Positions 44,636-53,648 of a DNA stretch of 64,000 bases are shown here, piece by piece. Location: assembly GCF_013623905.1 (NCBI RefSeq), contig NZ_JABKDD010000004.1, positions 124,001 to 188,000 of the forward strand, written 5' to 3'. Positions within the stretch are counted from its first letter, which is position 1. Each line of letters begins with the position of its first letter. The notes beneath the pieces were generated by a model. That model made no database searches. It was not told the origin of the DNA and was given only the letters and a program-made list of their open reading frames with translations. Source of the DNA: Brevibacterium sediminis (GTDB lineage: Bacteria; Actinomycetota; Actinomycetes; Actinomycetales; Brevibacteriaceae). A program made the translations under genes and the position numbers.

Positions 44636-45757
44636 ATGACCATTGACGTTCCCACCACAGGCCGTTCACTGCCCCAGCTGCAGCCGATCAGCTTCATCGG
44701 CGCAGATGGCCGGCTCACCGACACTCCGACCGAAGGGCTGCGGATCCCCAGCGATGCCACCCTCACCGGTCTCTACCGGCAGATGGTCCTCGTCCGCCGG
44801 TTCGAAGCGCAGGTCACGCACCTGACCAGACAGGGTCGACTCGCGACCTATCCCTCCGCGGCAGGTCAGGAAGCCGCCGAGGTGGGGGCCACCACCGCGC
44901 TGGCCCCGAACGATTGGCTCTTCCCCACCTACCGCGACTCGGCCGCGCTGCTGACCCGCGGAGTGCCCGTCGCCGAGATCCTCGCCGCCTTCCGCGGAGA
45001 CTGGCACTGCGGTTTCGATCCGCACGAGTATCATGCCTCACCTGCGGCGACACCGCTGGCGACGCAGACTCTGCATGCCACCGGATTCGCGATGGCCGCG
45101 AAGCTCAAGGGCGAGGATGCAGCGACTCTGACCTTCCTCGGCGACGGCGCCAGCAGCGAAGGCGACACCCACGAGGCATTCAACTTCGCCTCCGTCTGGC
45201 AGACGCCGACGGTCTTCGTGCTGCAGAACAACCAGTACGCGATCTCCACTCCCCTGCGGGAGCAGACGAACGCGACGATGCTCGCCGACCGAGCCGCCGG
45301 CTACGGAATGCCGGGCCTGCGCGTCGACGGCAATGACGTCGCCGCCGTGTTCGCCGCCGTCTCGACCGCTCTCGAGCGCGGTCGAAACGGGGACGGTCCG
45401 ACCCTCATCGAGTGCCTCACCTACCGGATGGAGTCGCACACGAACTCCGACGATCCGACGAAGTACCGCGACGCCGAGGAGGTCGAGCACTGGAAGCAGT
45501 TCGATCCCATCGACCGTCTGGAGAAGTACCTGCGGTCGACCGGTGCACTCGACGATTCGTCAGTCGCAGAGGTCGCCGAGGCGGCCGAGACTCTGGCCGC
45601 GTCCGTCCGCGATGCGATGAACCAAGAGGCCGAGGTCGACCCGCGCGAGCTCTTCGCCCACGTCTACGCGACCCCGCGCACGGGCCTTGCCGAACAGCAG
45701 CAGGTCCTCGAGGCCGAACTCGCCGGTGCCGAACTTGCCGCAGCAGGGCAGGCATGA
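44636..45757 (+). CDS. 2-oxoacid dehydrogenase complex E1 component, alpha subunit
   Basis: 373 residues. The thiamin-diphosphate motif runs from FLGDGASSEGDTHEAFNFAS to VLQNNQYAIS, and the phosphorylation-loop region is YRMESHTNSDDPTKYRDAEE. LATYPSAAGQEAAEVGATTA and LFPTYRDSAALLTRGV are typical of the alpha chain. It decarboxylates pyruvate or a branched-chain 2-oxoacid and, with E1-beta, passes the acyl group to E2. Actinobacteria usually use a homodimeric AceE for pyruvate, so a branched-chain or other 2-oxoacid is more likely. The ATGA overlap couples it to E1-beta. Confidence 0.9.
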   Translation: MTIDVPTTGRSLPQLQPISFIGADGRLTDTPTEGLRIPSDATLTGLYRQMVLVRRFEAQVTHLTRQGRLATYPSAAGQEAAEVGATTALAPNDWLFPTYRDSAALLTRGVPVAEILAAFRGDWHCGFDPHEYHASPAATPLATQTLHATGFAMAAKLKGEDAATLTFLGDGASSEGDTHEAFNFASVWQTPTVFVLQNNQYAISTPLREQTNATMLADRAAGYGMPGLRVDGNDVAAVFAAVSTALERGRNGDGPTLIECLTYRMESHTNSDDPTKYRDAEEVEHWKQFDPIDRLEKYLRSTGALDDSSVAEVAEAAETLAASVRDAMNQEAEVDPRELFAHVYATPRTGLAEQQQVLEAELAGAELAAAGQA

Positions 45758-46869
45758 GCGTCGAGACGGGCACCACCCCGACCACGGATCCGACCGCGGT
45801 GAACGACGAAACGGGCAGCGCCGCCTCGGCGAACGATGGGGCAAGCACGGCGACCGCGAACGGCACAGCGGCATCGGACGCTGCACCCGCCCCGTCGTCG
45901 GTGACGATGACGAAGGCCCTCAACCAGGCGCTGCGGGATTCCCTGGCCGACGACGACACTGTGCTCGTCTTCGGTGAGGATGTCGGCCGCCTCGGCGGGG
46001 TCTTCCGGGTCACCGAAGGACTGCGGGCCGAATTCGGGTCGAACCGGGTGTGGGATTCCCCGCTTGCGGAGTCCGGCATCATCGGCACCGCGATCGGCAT
46101 GGCGATGAACGGCATGCGGCCGGTCGTCGAGATGCAGTTCGACGCCTACGCCTACCCCGCGTTCGAGCAGATCGTGTCCCATGTGGCGAAGATGCGGAAC
46201 CGGACGAAAGGCCGGGTCAGCCTGCCGATCACGATCCGGATTCCCTATGCCGGCGATATCGGCGGAGTCGAGCACCACTCGGATTCGTCCGAGGCCTATT
46301 GGACGTCGACGCCGGGTCTGACCGTCGTCACGCCGTCGAATCCGGCCGATGCGTATTCGCTGCTGCGCGAGTCGATCGCCTCCGATGATCCGGTCGTGTT
46401 CATGGAGCCGAAGTCCCGCTACTGGATGAAGGAGACGCTGAGTCTGCCGGTGACGACGGCGCCGATGAATCGGGCGCAGGTCATCCGCGAGGGCACCGAC
46501 GTCACCCTGCTCGCCTATGGTCCGACGGTGCGGACGGCGCTCGATTCCGCCGAGGCCGGGGCCGAGCACGGACTGTCCATCGAGGTCATCGACCTGCGCA
46601 CGCTGTCTCCGTTCGATGATGAGACGGTGTCTGAGTCCGTGCGCAAGACCTCGCGCGCGGCGATCATCCACGAGGCCGCGCAGTTCGGCGGATACGGCGC
46701 CGAGGTGGCCGCCCGCCTCACCGAACGCAACTTCACTTACCTGTCGGCCCCGATCCTGAGGGTCGCCGGGTTCGATGTGCCCTATCCGTCGCCGAAGCTC
46801 GAGGAGTTCTACTTGCCCACCGTCGAACGCGTGCTCGATGCGCTCGAGTCCTGGGATTGGGAGCTGTGA
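45754..46869 (+). CDS. 2-oxoacid dehydrogenase complex E1 component, beta subunit
   Basis: 371 residues from ATG 45754, which overlaps the E1-alpha stop. A ~48-residue Ala/Thr/Ser-rich N-terminal extension is unusual. The transketolase-like core follows: MTKALNQALRDSLADDDTVL, FGEDVGRLGGVFRVTEGL, DSPLAESGIIGTAIGMAMNG and RIPYAGDIGGVEHHSDSSEA. The C-terminal domain has VTLLAYGPTVRTALD and IEVIDLRTLSPFDDETVSES. It completes the alpha2beta2 E1. Its stop overlaps the E2 start (TGATG). Confidence 0.92.
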   Translation: MSVETGTTPTTDPTAVNDETGSAASANDGASTATANGTAASDAAPAPSSVTMTKALNQALRDSLADDDTVLVFGEDVGRLGGVFRVTEGLRAEFGSNRVWDSPLAESGIIGTAIGMAMNGMRPVVEMQFDAYAYPAFEQIVSHVAKMRNRTKGRVSLPITIRIPYAGDIGGVEHHSDSSEAYWTSTPGLTVVTPSNPADAYSLLRESIASDDPVVFMEPKSRYWMKETLSLPVTTAPMNRAQVIREGTDVTLLAYGPTVRTALDSAEAGAEHGLSIEVIDLRTLSPFDDETVSESVRKTSRAAIIHEAAQFGGYGAEVAARLTERNFTYLSAPILRVAGFDVPYPSPKLEEFYLPTVERVLDALESWDWEL

Positions 46870-48386
46870 TGAGTGCTGATCTGAATACCGGGATGCGCGG
46901 GACTGGCACGCGCGAGTTCATCCTTCCCGACCTCGGCGAAGGCCTCACCGAGGCGGAGCTGATCTCCTGGAAGGTCGAGATCGGGGACGAGGTCCACGTC
47001 GATCAGATGGTCGTCGAGGTCGAATCCGCGAAGTCAGTCGTCGAACTCCCCTGCCCGTACGCCGGGCGGATCGTCAGCCTTCACGCCGCCGCTGGGGACA
47101 CCGTCAGTGCAGGCCAGGCCCTGCTCTCTGTCGCCGAGGCGGAGAGTGCGGCGGCGAGCGCGAGCGCAGACGACAGCGCCGGCGAATCGAGCGGCGCGAA
47201 TCTCATCGGCTACGGCACGTCGGAGCCGAAAACTCGGTCGGCGAAGCAGCGCTCGTTCGGCGGCAAGCACACGGCTGTTCCGGCCGAGACTTCCACCGTG
47301 ACCCCGGGCGCCGCCCCAGCCATCCCGACAGTCATCCCGGATGCTCCCCTGCAGCCGCCGACAGAGGCACAGACTCCCACCGATGACTCGTCGATGACTG
47401 CCATCGGAGAGTCGGCGACGGCCGCCGGCGAGCAGGTCTCCCCCGTGTCGTCTCCCCTCGTGCGCAAGCTGGCGAAGGATCACGGCATCAGCGCCAAGCA
47501 CCTTCCCGGCAGCGGTCCCGGTGGGATCGTGACCAGGGCCGATGTCCTCGCTGCGATCGAGTCGGGCACGGCTGCGAACGTCGGCGCGGCGAGCGCTCAC
47601 GTCCCCGCGGGGACGTCACGAGCCGGCGAACCTCAGTCGATCACGGAACGTAGCACCACCTCGGCGGGGGCACCTTCGCCTGTCGGGCGGGCCGACCGCG
47701 ATACCCGCACCCCGATCACGGGGCTGCGGAAGATCGTGTCCGAACGCCTCACGAAGTCGCGGCAGGAGATCCCCGAGGCGACCATCTGGCTCGATGTCGA
47801 TGCCACCGAGCTGCTGGGCACGAAGCGCGCGCTCGAGGCGCGCACCGGTGAGAGATATTCGCTGCTGTCGCTCGTCGCCCGCTTCGTCGTGGCCGGATTG
47901 AAGAAGTATCCGATCATCAACTCGTCGATCGATACGACCGCCGGCGAGATCGTCACCCACGGCGACATCAACCTCGGCTTGGCCGCGCAGACCCCGCGCG
48001 GGCTCATGGTCCCCGTCGTCCACGGGGCCGGCGAGATGAGCCTGCGGCAGTTGCGCGACTCCGTGTCCGAGACCGTCGGGAAGGCGGCCACGGGCAAGTT
48101 CGATCCCGCGGAGCTGTCCGGCGGCACGTTCACCCTGAACAACTACGGGGTGTTCGGCGTCGACGGTTCGGCCCCGATCATCAACCTCCCCGAGGTGGCT
48201 ATGCTCGGCCTCGGTCGGATCAAGGACCGCCCATGGGTCGTCGACGGCGAGCTGACCGTACGCAAGGTGATGTATCTGTCGTTCGTCTTCGACCACCGGG
48301 CGTGCGACGGTCAGGAGCCGAGCGAGTTCCTCACCTTCGTCGCCGACTGCATCGAGAACCCGATCTCACTGCTCCCCGAGCTCTGA
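46869..48386 (+). CDS. 2-oxoacid dehydrogenase complex E2 (dihydrolipoamide acyltransferase)
   Basis: 505 residues from ATG 46869. A single lipoyl domain (residues ~15-90) carries the lipoyl Lys in VEVESAKSVVELPC. A long Ala/Ser/Thr/Pro linker follows. The E3/E1-binding domain is VSSPLVRKLAKDHGISAKHL then PGSGPGGIVTRADVL (~195-235). The catalytic domain ends with the DHRACDG active-site motif. It transfers the acyl group to CoA and forms the core of the complex. No lipoamide dehydrogenase (E3) gene follows, so E3 must come from another locus. A palindromic repeat (48429-48497) lies 42 nt after the stop. Confidence 0.93.
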   Translation: MSADLNTGMRGTGTREFILPDLGEGLTEAELISWKVEIGDEVHVDQMVVEVESAKSVVELPCPYAGRIVSLHAAAGDTVSAGQALLSVAEAESAAASASADDSAGESSGANLIGYGTSEPKTRSAKQRSFGGKHTAVPAETSTVTPGAAPAIPTVIPDAPLQPPTEAQTPTDDSSMTAIGESATAAGEQVSPVSSPLVRKLAKDHGISAKHLPGSGPGGIVTRADVLAAIESGTAANVGAASAHVPAGTSRAGEPQSITERSTTSAGAPSPVGRADRDTRTPITGLRKIVSERLTKSRQEIPEATIWLDVDATELLGTKRALEARTGERYSLLSLVARFVVAGLKKYPIINSSIDTTAGEIVTHGDINLGLAAQTPRGLMVPVVHGAGEMSLRQLRDSVSETVGKAATGKFDPAELSGGTFTLNNYGVFGVDGSAPIINLPEVAMLGLGRIKDRPWVVDGELTVRKVMYLSFVFDHRACDGQEPSEFLTFVADCIENPISLLPEL

Positions 48387-48428
48387 GGGCCGGCCCGGTC
48401 GAAGCGTCCAGTTCGGAGCCGACACGAC

Positions 48429-48497
48429 GCTCGTTCAAGCGGCAGCGCACTTGTCGATAAGTACACCGTTCGACAAGTGCGAGCCGCCTTGAACGAC
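48429..48497. repeat. Palindromic intergenic repeat, copy A
   Basis: Outer arms GCTCGTTCAAGCGGC and CCGCCTTGAACGACGC and inner arms CGCACTTGTCG and CGACAAGTGCG form a long imperfect hairpin with a 14-nt loop. A 51-nt part (48447-48497) matches copy C at 45 positions. It lies after the E2 gene and may serve as a terminator. Confidence 0.75.
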
Positions 48498-48623
48498 GCT
48501 TCCCGCACTGCATTTCCCCGCTGCGGTTCCACACTTCGGACGACCATTCCGTCTGTGACTCACAGCACTAACCTTGCCGAGTCCGCTCACCGCGGACGCG
48601 AACGCAAGGAAACGAGGTTGAGC

Positions 48624-48926
48624 ATGTCACGGAACCCCAGTTCGGTACGCCAGGCGGGGTCGCCTCGGCGGCGGTATTCGCTGGTCCTCCTCATCGTTCC
48701 CGTGGTCCTCTACGCCCTCACCCCGGTCGTGGCGAACTCGGTCGAGCCGCGCATCGCCGGATTGCCGTTCATCCTCGCCTATACGATCGCGGTCACGATT
48801 CTCACCTGGTTCTTCGTGTGGATGACCGCTCGCGGCGACCGGTACTACCGGCACGATCTGCCCGAGCACATCCCTTCCGATGTCGTCTTCGGTGAGGACC
48901 ACGAGATCGAGGAGGCCGGGAAATGA
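48624..48926 (+). CDS. DUF3311 small membrane protein
   Basis: 100 residues from ATG 48624, with GGAAACGAGG upstream. Two hydrophobic helices: YSLVLLIVPVVLYALTPVVA and LPFILAYTIAVTILTWFFVW, followed by a charged tail. DUF3311 proteins are encoded directly before sodium:solute symporters in many actinobacteria and are presumed accessory subunits. The overlap of its stop with the symporter start (ATGA) supports that here. Confidence 0.85.
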   Translation: MSRNPSSVRQAGSPRRRYSLVLLIVPVVLYALTPVVANSVEPRIAGLPFILAYTIAVTILTWFFVWMTARGDRYYRHDLPEHIPSDVVFGEDHEIEEAGK

Positions 48927-50437
48927 GCACCTCCGCGATCATCGCCTGCATCATCTTCGGCCTCGCCATGCTCGCGACCATCGGCATCGGCATCTGGTCC
49001 GGCCGCGGCCGGGAGAAGTCGCTGGACGAATGGTCGGTGTCCGGACGCGGGCTGGGCTTCGTCTTCATCCTGCTGCTCATGGCAGGCGAAACATATACGA
49101 GCTTTTCGTTCCTCGGCACGGCCGGTTGGTCCTACTCCTACGGGGTGCCGATCCTCTACCTCATCGGCTACCTGAGCATCGGTCTCGTCGTCGCCTATCT
49201 CGTCGGCCCACTGTTCTGGACCTACGCCGCCCGGCACAAGCTCGTCAGTCTCTCCGACATCGTCGAACACCGGTTTCGCTCGCGCGGGCTGGCGATCCTC
49301 GTGGCTGTCCTCGCAACGATCTTCATCGTTCCCTACATCCAGCTGCAGATCCAGGGCATGGGTGCGGTCGTCAACGCGATGAGCTACGGAGCGATCGACC
49401 TCAAGATCGCCGCCATCGTCTCCTTCATCGTCGCCGAGGCGTTCATCCTCTTCTCCGGACTGCGCGGTTCCGCCTGGGTCAGCGTCCTCAAGGACGGACT
49501 GGTCATCCTCGCTGTCGCGTTCCTCGCGATCTACGTACCGCTGCACTATTTCGACGGCCTGGCGCCCCTGCTTGACCGCGTCGTGAGTGAGAAATCTCAG
49601 TGGCTGACCTTCCCCGGCGCAGGCGATGGCATCTACGGGGGTGCATGGTTCATCTCGACGATCATCCTCAACGGGATCACGATCACCGTGTTCCCCACGT
49701 CGATCGCCGGCTATTTGTCGGGCACCTCGGCGAATGCTCTGCGACGCAACTCGATCATTCTGCCGTGGTATCAGCTGCTGCTCCTCGTGCCGATGATGGT
49801 CGGTGTGGCTGCACTCTTCGTCGTCCCTGCTCTCAAAGACGCCGACCTGGCCCTGTTCTCCGTGGTCATCGATTCCCTGCCCGCGCCGATCGTCGCGATC
49901 ATCGGCGTCGCAGGCGCGCTCTCGGCGATCGTGCCGATGAGCGTGTACATGCTCTCGATCGGTTCGATGTGGGGACGGACTGTCTTGGGCGGCGGCTTGG
50001 CCGGACCGAAGAACGCCGCTTCGATGACGCCTGAGCAGTTGAACGCACGGGGCCTGCGGCAGAAGACACTGTCCCAGTGGGTGTGCCTGGCCGTCGGCAT
50101 CATCGCCCTGATCATGAGCCTGCTCATGCCGGATGCGCTCGTCGAGCTCTCCGTGCTCAGCTACGAAGGACTGGCCCAGGTCGTGCCGGCTGCGCTGCTC
50201 GCTCTCTACTGGCCACGGATGTCGAAGCAGGCCGCTGCGGCGGGCCTCATCGTCGGCTCGATCGTCATGGTTGGCCTCCACTACACCGGCCATGATCCGC
50301 TGCTCGGCATCAACGGCGGCCTCTGGGCGGTCGCGGCGAACCTCATCGTGGTCGTCATCGTCACTCTGGCCAAGCCGGACCCACGGTGGGTGCCGTCAGC
50401 CCAGCGGCAGACGCGCACCGAGGCGGTTGCCGGCTGA
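48923..50437 (+). CDS. Sodium:solute symporter (SSS family)
   Basis: 504 residues and about 13 membrane helices. Family landmarks: IGIWSGRGREKSLDEWSVSG, AGETYTSFSFLGTAGWSYSY, DIVEHRFRSRGLAILVAVLA and VFPTSIAGYLSGTSANALRR. It imports a solute with Na+. Symporters paired with DUF3311 often move monocarboxylates or short organic acids, and the adjacent 2-oxoacid dehydrogenase genes make a 2-oxoacid or branched-chain acid an attractive but unproven substrate. Confidence 0.9.
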   Translation: MSTSAIIACIIFGLAMLATIGIGIWSGRGREKSLDEWSVSGRGLGFVFILLLMAGETYTSFSFLGTAGWSYSYGVPILYLIGYLSIGLVVAYLVGPLFWTYAARHKLVSLSDIVEHRFRSRGLAILVAVLATIFIVPYIQLQIQGMGAVVNAMSYGAIDLKIAAIVSFIVAEAFILFSGLRGSAWVSVLKDGLVILAVAFLAIYVPLHYFDGLAPLLDRVVSEKSQWLTFPGAGDGIYGGAWFISTIILNGITITVFPTSIAGYLSGTSANALRRNSIILPWYQLLLLVPMMVGVAALFVVPALKDADLALFSVVIDSLPAPIVAIIGVAGALSAIVPMSVYMLSIGSMWGRTVLGGGLAGPKNAASMTPEQLNARGLRQKTLSQWVCLAVGIIALIMSLLMPDALVELSVLSYEGLAQVVPAALLALYWPRMSKQAAAAGLIVGSIVMVGLHYTGHDPLLGINGGLWAVAANLIVVVIVTLAKPDPRWVPSAQRQTRTEAVAG

Positions 50438-50465
50438 GGCGGCGAGGGCTCCGACCATCTTCACG

Positions 50466-50535
50466 TCTCGTTCAAGCGTCCACAACCGAATGCACCCCTC
50501 GATCAAGCGCGAGCGCCCTGATCGAGGGGGCACGT
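50466..50535. repeat. Palindromic intergenic repeat, copy B
   Basis: TCGTTCAAGCG is followed ~22 nt later by GATCAAGCG, the same arrangement as copy C. An internal hairpin is formed by CCCTCGATCA and TGATCGAGGG (10-bp arms). It lies between the convergent symporter and transketolase genes. Confidence 0.7.
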
Positions 50536-50632
50536 TTCGACATCTGCGCTCCTGCTCGGGCGAGCGAGTCGCACCCTCACCCGTCTGGCAGAGTCGCCGC
50601 ACCTATCGGACTGCGCTGCTCCGCGCGATGTT

Positions 50633-51661
50633 CTACATCCGCCCTCTGACCGTTTCCACAATCTTGGCAACAGACAATCCGTAGCGGTCGTAGAGGGTCG
50701 GCAGCGCACCTGCATCGAGAAATTCATCGGGAAGACCGATGGGAGTGACCTGCTTCGTCACGCCCTCAAGTGCGAGTTCGTGTGCAACCGAATCGAAGAG
50801 ACCGCCGATCACTGTGTGGTTCTCGGCTGTAAGGATCAGGCGATCTCGCGCCACCTCCTTGAGCACCATCTCGGAGTCAAACGGTTTGAGCGTCGGCGAG
50901 TGAAGGACAGCTACGTCGACGCCGTCCTGCTGCAAGACCTTTGCCGCCTCGAGGGCGTTCTCCGTCATCAACCCCGAGGAGATGATGAGGACGTCGGCGC
51001 CGTCGCGGATCAGCTTGGCTTTGCCGAGTTCGAACTCGTAGCCGTATTCATCGAGCACCTGCGGCACTCGGCCTCGGAGAATACGCGTGTAGGTCGGTCC
51101 GTCATGGGCGATCAGCTGCGGAACTGCCTGCATGATGTCCGTGGCGTCGCAGGGATCGACGATCGTGAGATTCGGCAGTCCCCGCAGGATCGCAATGTCC
51201 TCAGTGGCTTGGTGGGAAGGACCGTAACCGGTGGTCAGTCCCGGCAGTGCACAGACCATATTCACATTGAGATTCGGCTCCGCGATATCGAGAGCCAACC
51301 AATCATAGGCGCGACGGGTGGCGAACACGGAGTATGTCGAGGCGAACGGGACGAATCCCTCCATCGCCAATCCGGCGGCGGCACCGAGGAGGGCCTGCTC
51401 CGCCATGCCGATCTGGTAGAAGCGATCGGGAAACGCGTCACGGAACACATGCAGGTCCGTGTACTTCGCGAGGTCGGCCGAGAGGCCGACGATTCGGTCA
51501 TCTCTATCGGCTGCGGTGAGCAGGGCCTGCCCGAGCGGGGCCTGGACTGCACGCTGACCCTCCTTCGCGAGGTCGACGCTCATCGCCCCCGATACGAGCT
51601 TCTTCTCCGTGCTGACTCCGGCGCTGCCAATTGCGGTGCCGTGTTCAGATTTCACACTCAT
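50633..51661 (-). CDS. Transketolase, C-terminal (beta) subunit of a split enzyme
   Basis: 342 residues covering the pyrimidine-binding and C-terminal domains: ALLTAADRDDRIVGLSADLA, DRFYQIGMAEQALLGAAAGL with the catalytic Glu in MAEQ, GLTTGYGPSHQATEDIAILR and VDVAVLHSPTLKPFDSEM. A ~30-residue N-terminal leader is unusual. It pairs with the N-terminal subunit encoded upstream; their genes overlap by 4 nt. Split transketolases occur in the usual pentose-phosphate role and in dedicated sugar-acid, polyol or sulfosugar pathways. The local SDR and permease favour a dedicated catabolic role. Confidence 0.9.
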   Translation of the reverse strand: MSVKSEHGTAIGSAGVSTEKKLVSGAMSVDLAKEGQRAVQAPLGQALLTAADRDDRIVGLSADLAKYTDLHVFRDAFPDRFYQIGMAEQALLGAAAGLAMEGFVPFASTYSVFATRRAYDWLALDIAEPNLNVNMVCALPGLTTGYGPSHQATEDIAILRGLPNLTIVDPCDATDIMQAVPQLIAHDGPTYTRILRGRVPQVLDEYGYEFELGKAKLIRDGADVLIISSGLMTENALEAAKVLQQDGVDVAVLHSPTLKPFDSEMVLKEVARDRLILTAENHTVIGGLFDSVAHELALEGVTKQVTPIGLPDEFLDAGALPTLYDRYGLSVAKIVETVRGRM

Positions 51662-52587
51662 GCGCGTCCCCCATCTTCCGTCGTTGACCGTTCCTTCTCG
51701 CGTAGCTCATCCGTCTCTGCGCTCTCGTCGGCGAAGCTGTTGTGCAGCTGCTTCTGCGCGAGGCTCCATTCCTCCTCGGCGACCCTCATGAAATGAAGCT
51801 TCTCTCGCTTCTCGAGGAAATCGACACCTTTGCCCAGGCGCGTATTGACGATGAGCACCCGCGGACGCGGAGCTTCGAGCTCGCGCAGTTCGATGAGATT
51901 GGCCAGCACTGCTTCGACGTCGTTCCCATCGCAGCGCCGAGTCTCCCATCCGAACGATTCCCACTTCTCGGTGATGGGCTCCATCGACAGCATGGTCGTC
52001 GACTTTCCGTCAGCCTGCTGATCGTTGAAGTCGACGATCGCGATGATATTGGAAAGCTCGTGATGAGCAGCAACAGCGGCCGCCTCCCAAGTCGATCCCT
52101 CACCGAGCTCGCCGTCGGAGAGAAGATTGTAGACAGTTGCGGTGCTGTTCTTGCGTTTGAGGCCCATGGCCATGCCGTTCGCGATCGGCAAACCGTGACC
52201 GAGCGATCCACCGGAGATCTCAACCCCCGGCGTGTAGGTGCTCATCGCCGACATCGGAAACCGCGAACCGTCAGTCGCGTAGGTCTTGAGTTCTTCCTGT
52301 GGGAAGAATTTCGCTTCGACCAGCGCGGCGTAGATGGCCAGGGCGTAGTGCCCGATCGACAGGAGGCATCTGTCTCGCCCTTCCCATTCAGGATCTGTGG
52401 GGTCGAGGTTGAGCTGGTCTGCGTACAGTGCGGCCAGAACATCCGAGAAGCCGAGAGCCTGGCCGATGTAGCCCTGTCCCTGCACTTCAGCCTCGACTAG
52501 GGCGTTCTGGCGGATTCGGAAGGCCGCTTCTCTCACTCGGACGATTCGTTCCGGAGAGATGGTCGTGTGTCTGAATTCGGTGGTCAT
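51658..52587 (-). CDS. Transketolase, N-terminal (alpha) subunit of a split enzyme
   Basis: 309 residues from ATG 52587 (GAGGAG upstream). The ThDP-binding half: GYIGQALGFSDVLAALYADQ, DRCLLSIGHYALAIYAALVE, GGSLGHGLPIANGMAMGLKR, and the GDG-type motif LSDGELGEGSTWEAAAVAAH through VDFNDQQADG. It transfers a ketol unit together with the beta chain. It lies 47 nt after the SDR gene in the operon starting near 53.45 kb. Confidence 0.92.
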   Translation of the reverse strand: MTTEFRHTTISPERIVRVREAAFRIRQNALVEAEVQGQGYIGQALGFSDVLAALYADQLNLDPTDPEWEGRDRCLLSIGHYALAIYAALVEAKFFPQEELKTYATDGSRFPMSAMSTYTPGVEISGGSLGHGLPIANGMAMGLKRKNSTATVYNLLSDGELGEGSTWEAAAVAAHHELSNIIAIVDFNDQQADGKSTTMLSMEPITEKWESFGWETRRCDGNDVEAVLANLIELRELEAPRPRVLIVNTRLGKGVDFLEKREKLHFMRVAEEEWSLAQKQLHNSFADESAETDELREKERSTTEDGGRA

Positions 52588-52634
52588 CGTGCGTTTTCTC
52601 CTCATGGTGTGGCGTGCCGACAGCGGACCGCTGA

Positions 52635-53450
52635 TCAATGCATGTGGCTGCCGCCGTTGATATCCAAGGTGATTCCGGTGAGATAAGCCGACTCCTCCGA
52701 GGAGAGCCAGACGATCGCCGAGGCGACTTCTGCCCGCGTGGCCACTCGACCGACAGGGACGCTGGCGGCGATGGCATCCTCTTGCGCCGGGGTCGACCCG
52801 ACGCGAATCTGTGTATCGACTGCGCCGGGAGCGACCGCATTGACAGTGACGCCGGTTTCACCGATCTCTCGGGCGAGCGCCTTGGTGAACCCGAGGATCG
52901 CGGCTTTCGCAGCCGAGTAGGGGACCTTTCCGAAGACACCGCCGCCTCGCTGAGCAGAGACCGAGGACATGTTCACCACGCGCCCCCAACCGGACTCGAT
53001 CATTCGTGGCAGGAACGCCTTGGTGACGAGATAGGTTCCGGTCGCGTTGATAGTCAGCACCTTGTTCCAGAGGGCAAGGTCGGTGTCGAGGAAGTCAAGC
53101 GGCGAGGTGATGCCTGCGATATTGGCGACGGCTCCGACCTCCGGCAACCGACCAGCGGCAACTTCGGCAGCAACAGCCGATGCGGCCGCAGCGACGGAAT
53201 CTTCATCGGAGACATCGATCCGGTGACCGAATGCGGGTGTCCCGAATTTCTGTGAGATCTCCTCGGCAACGCTCTCGGATGCCTCTTGGATGAGATCCAA
53301 CACGACGACGCCCCACCCTGCGGAGGCGTAATGACGCGCGGTTTCGAGTCCGATTCCGCTGCGTGATGCGGCACCGGTGATGATCGCGGTGCGAACCACG
53401 GGGGCATGCGCTGTGGAAAGTTCTGTTTCGGCGGTCACGGTGGTACTCAA
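52635..53450 (-). CDS. Short-chain dehydrogenase/reductase (FabG-like)
   Basis: 271 residues from a TTG at 53450, chosen because AAAGGAGAA lies 4-6 nt upstream; the longer frame to 53525 has no ribosome site. SDR hallmarks: AIITGAASRSGIGLETARHY (NAD(P) loop), VANIAGI, the Ser-Tyr-Lys triad in MSSVSAQRGG...VPYSAAKAAI, and ITLDINGGSHMH at the end. It probably oxidises or reduces a sugar, polyol or keto-sugar feeding the transketolase. It is the first gene of the operon, with a strong dyad operator ~100 bp upstream. Confidence 0.9.
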   Translation of the reverse strand: MSTTVTAETELSTAHAPVVRTAIITGAASRSGIGLETARHYASAGWGVVVLDLIQEASESVAEEISQKFGTPAFGHRIDVSDEDSVAAAASAVAAEVAAGRLPEVGAVANIAGITSPLDFLDTDLALWNKVLTINATGTYLVTKAFLPRMIESGWGRVVNMSSVSAQRGGGVFGKVPYSAAKAAILGFTKALAREIGETGVTVNAVAPGAVDTQIRVGSTPAQEDAIAASVPVGRVATRAEVASAIVWLSSEESAYLTGITLDINGGSHMH

Positions 53451-53548
53451 GAGATTCTCCTTTGAACGTCGGGCGTACGAACGCCCCTGGACCGAACCGA
53501 TCGCTGTCGGAGTCGGAAAGTGCATCTGGCAAGCGATTCGAAGTTAAC

Positions 53549-53572
53549 ATGTTGACTGTTGACAGTCAACAT
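53549..53572. promoter_or_regulatory. Perfect dyad operator in the SDR/MFS divergent promoter
   Basis: ATGTTGACTG-TTGA-CAGTCAACAT has 10-bp perfect arms. Its ACTGTTGACAG core recurs at 55071-55081 just before the GntR gene. It lies between the divergent SDR and permease genes, so one regulator can control both. Confidence 0.75.
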
Positions 53573-53648
53573 AATGCCGTGCAATGATGCTTCTGCGTTC
53601 GCCGAATACACGAACCGTCAAGACGTCAACGTCGACGAAGGGACTTCC

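Noticed and set aside
48429..48497. tRNA or small structured RNA gene
   Set aside because: The hairpin has no cloverleaf, anticodon arm or CCA-type end; the sequence matches the other two intergenic repeats.
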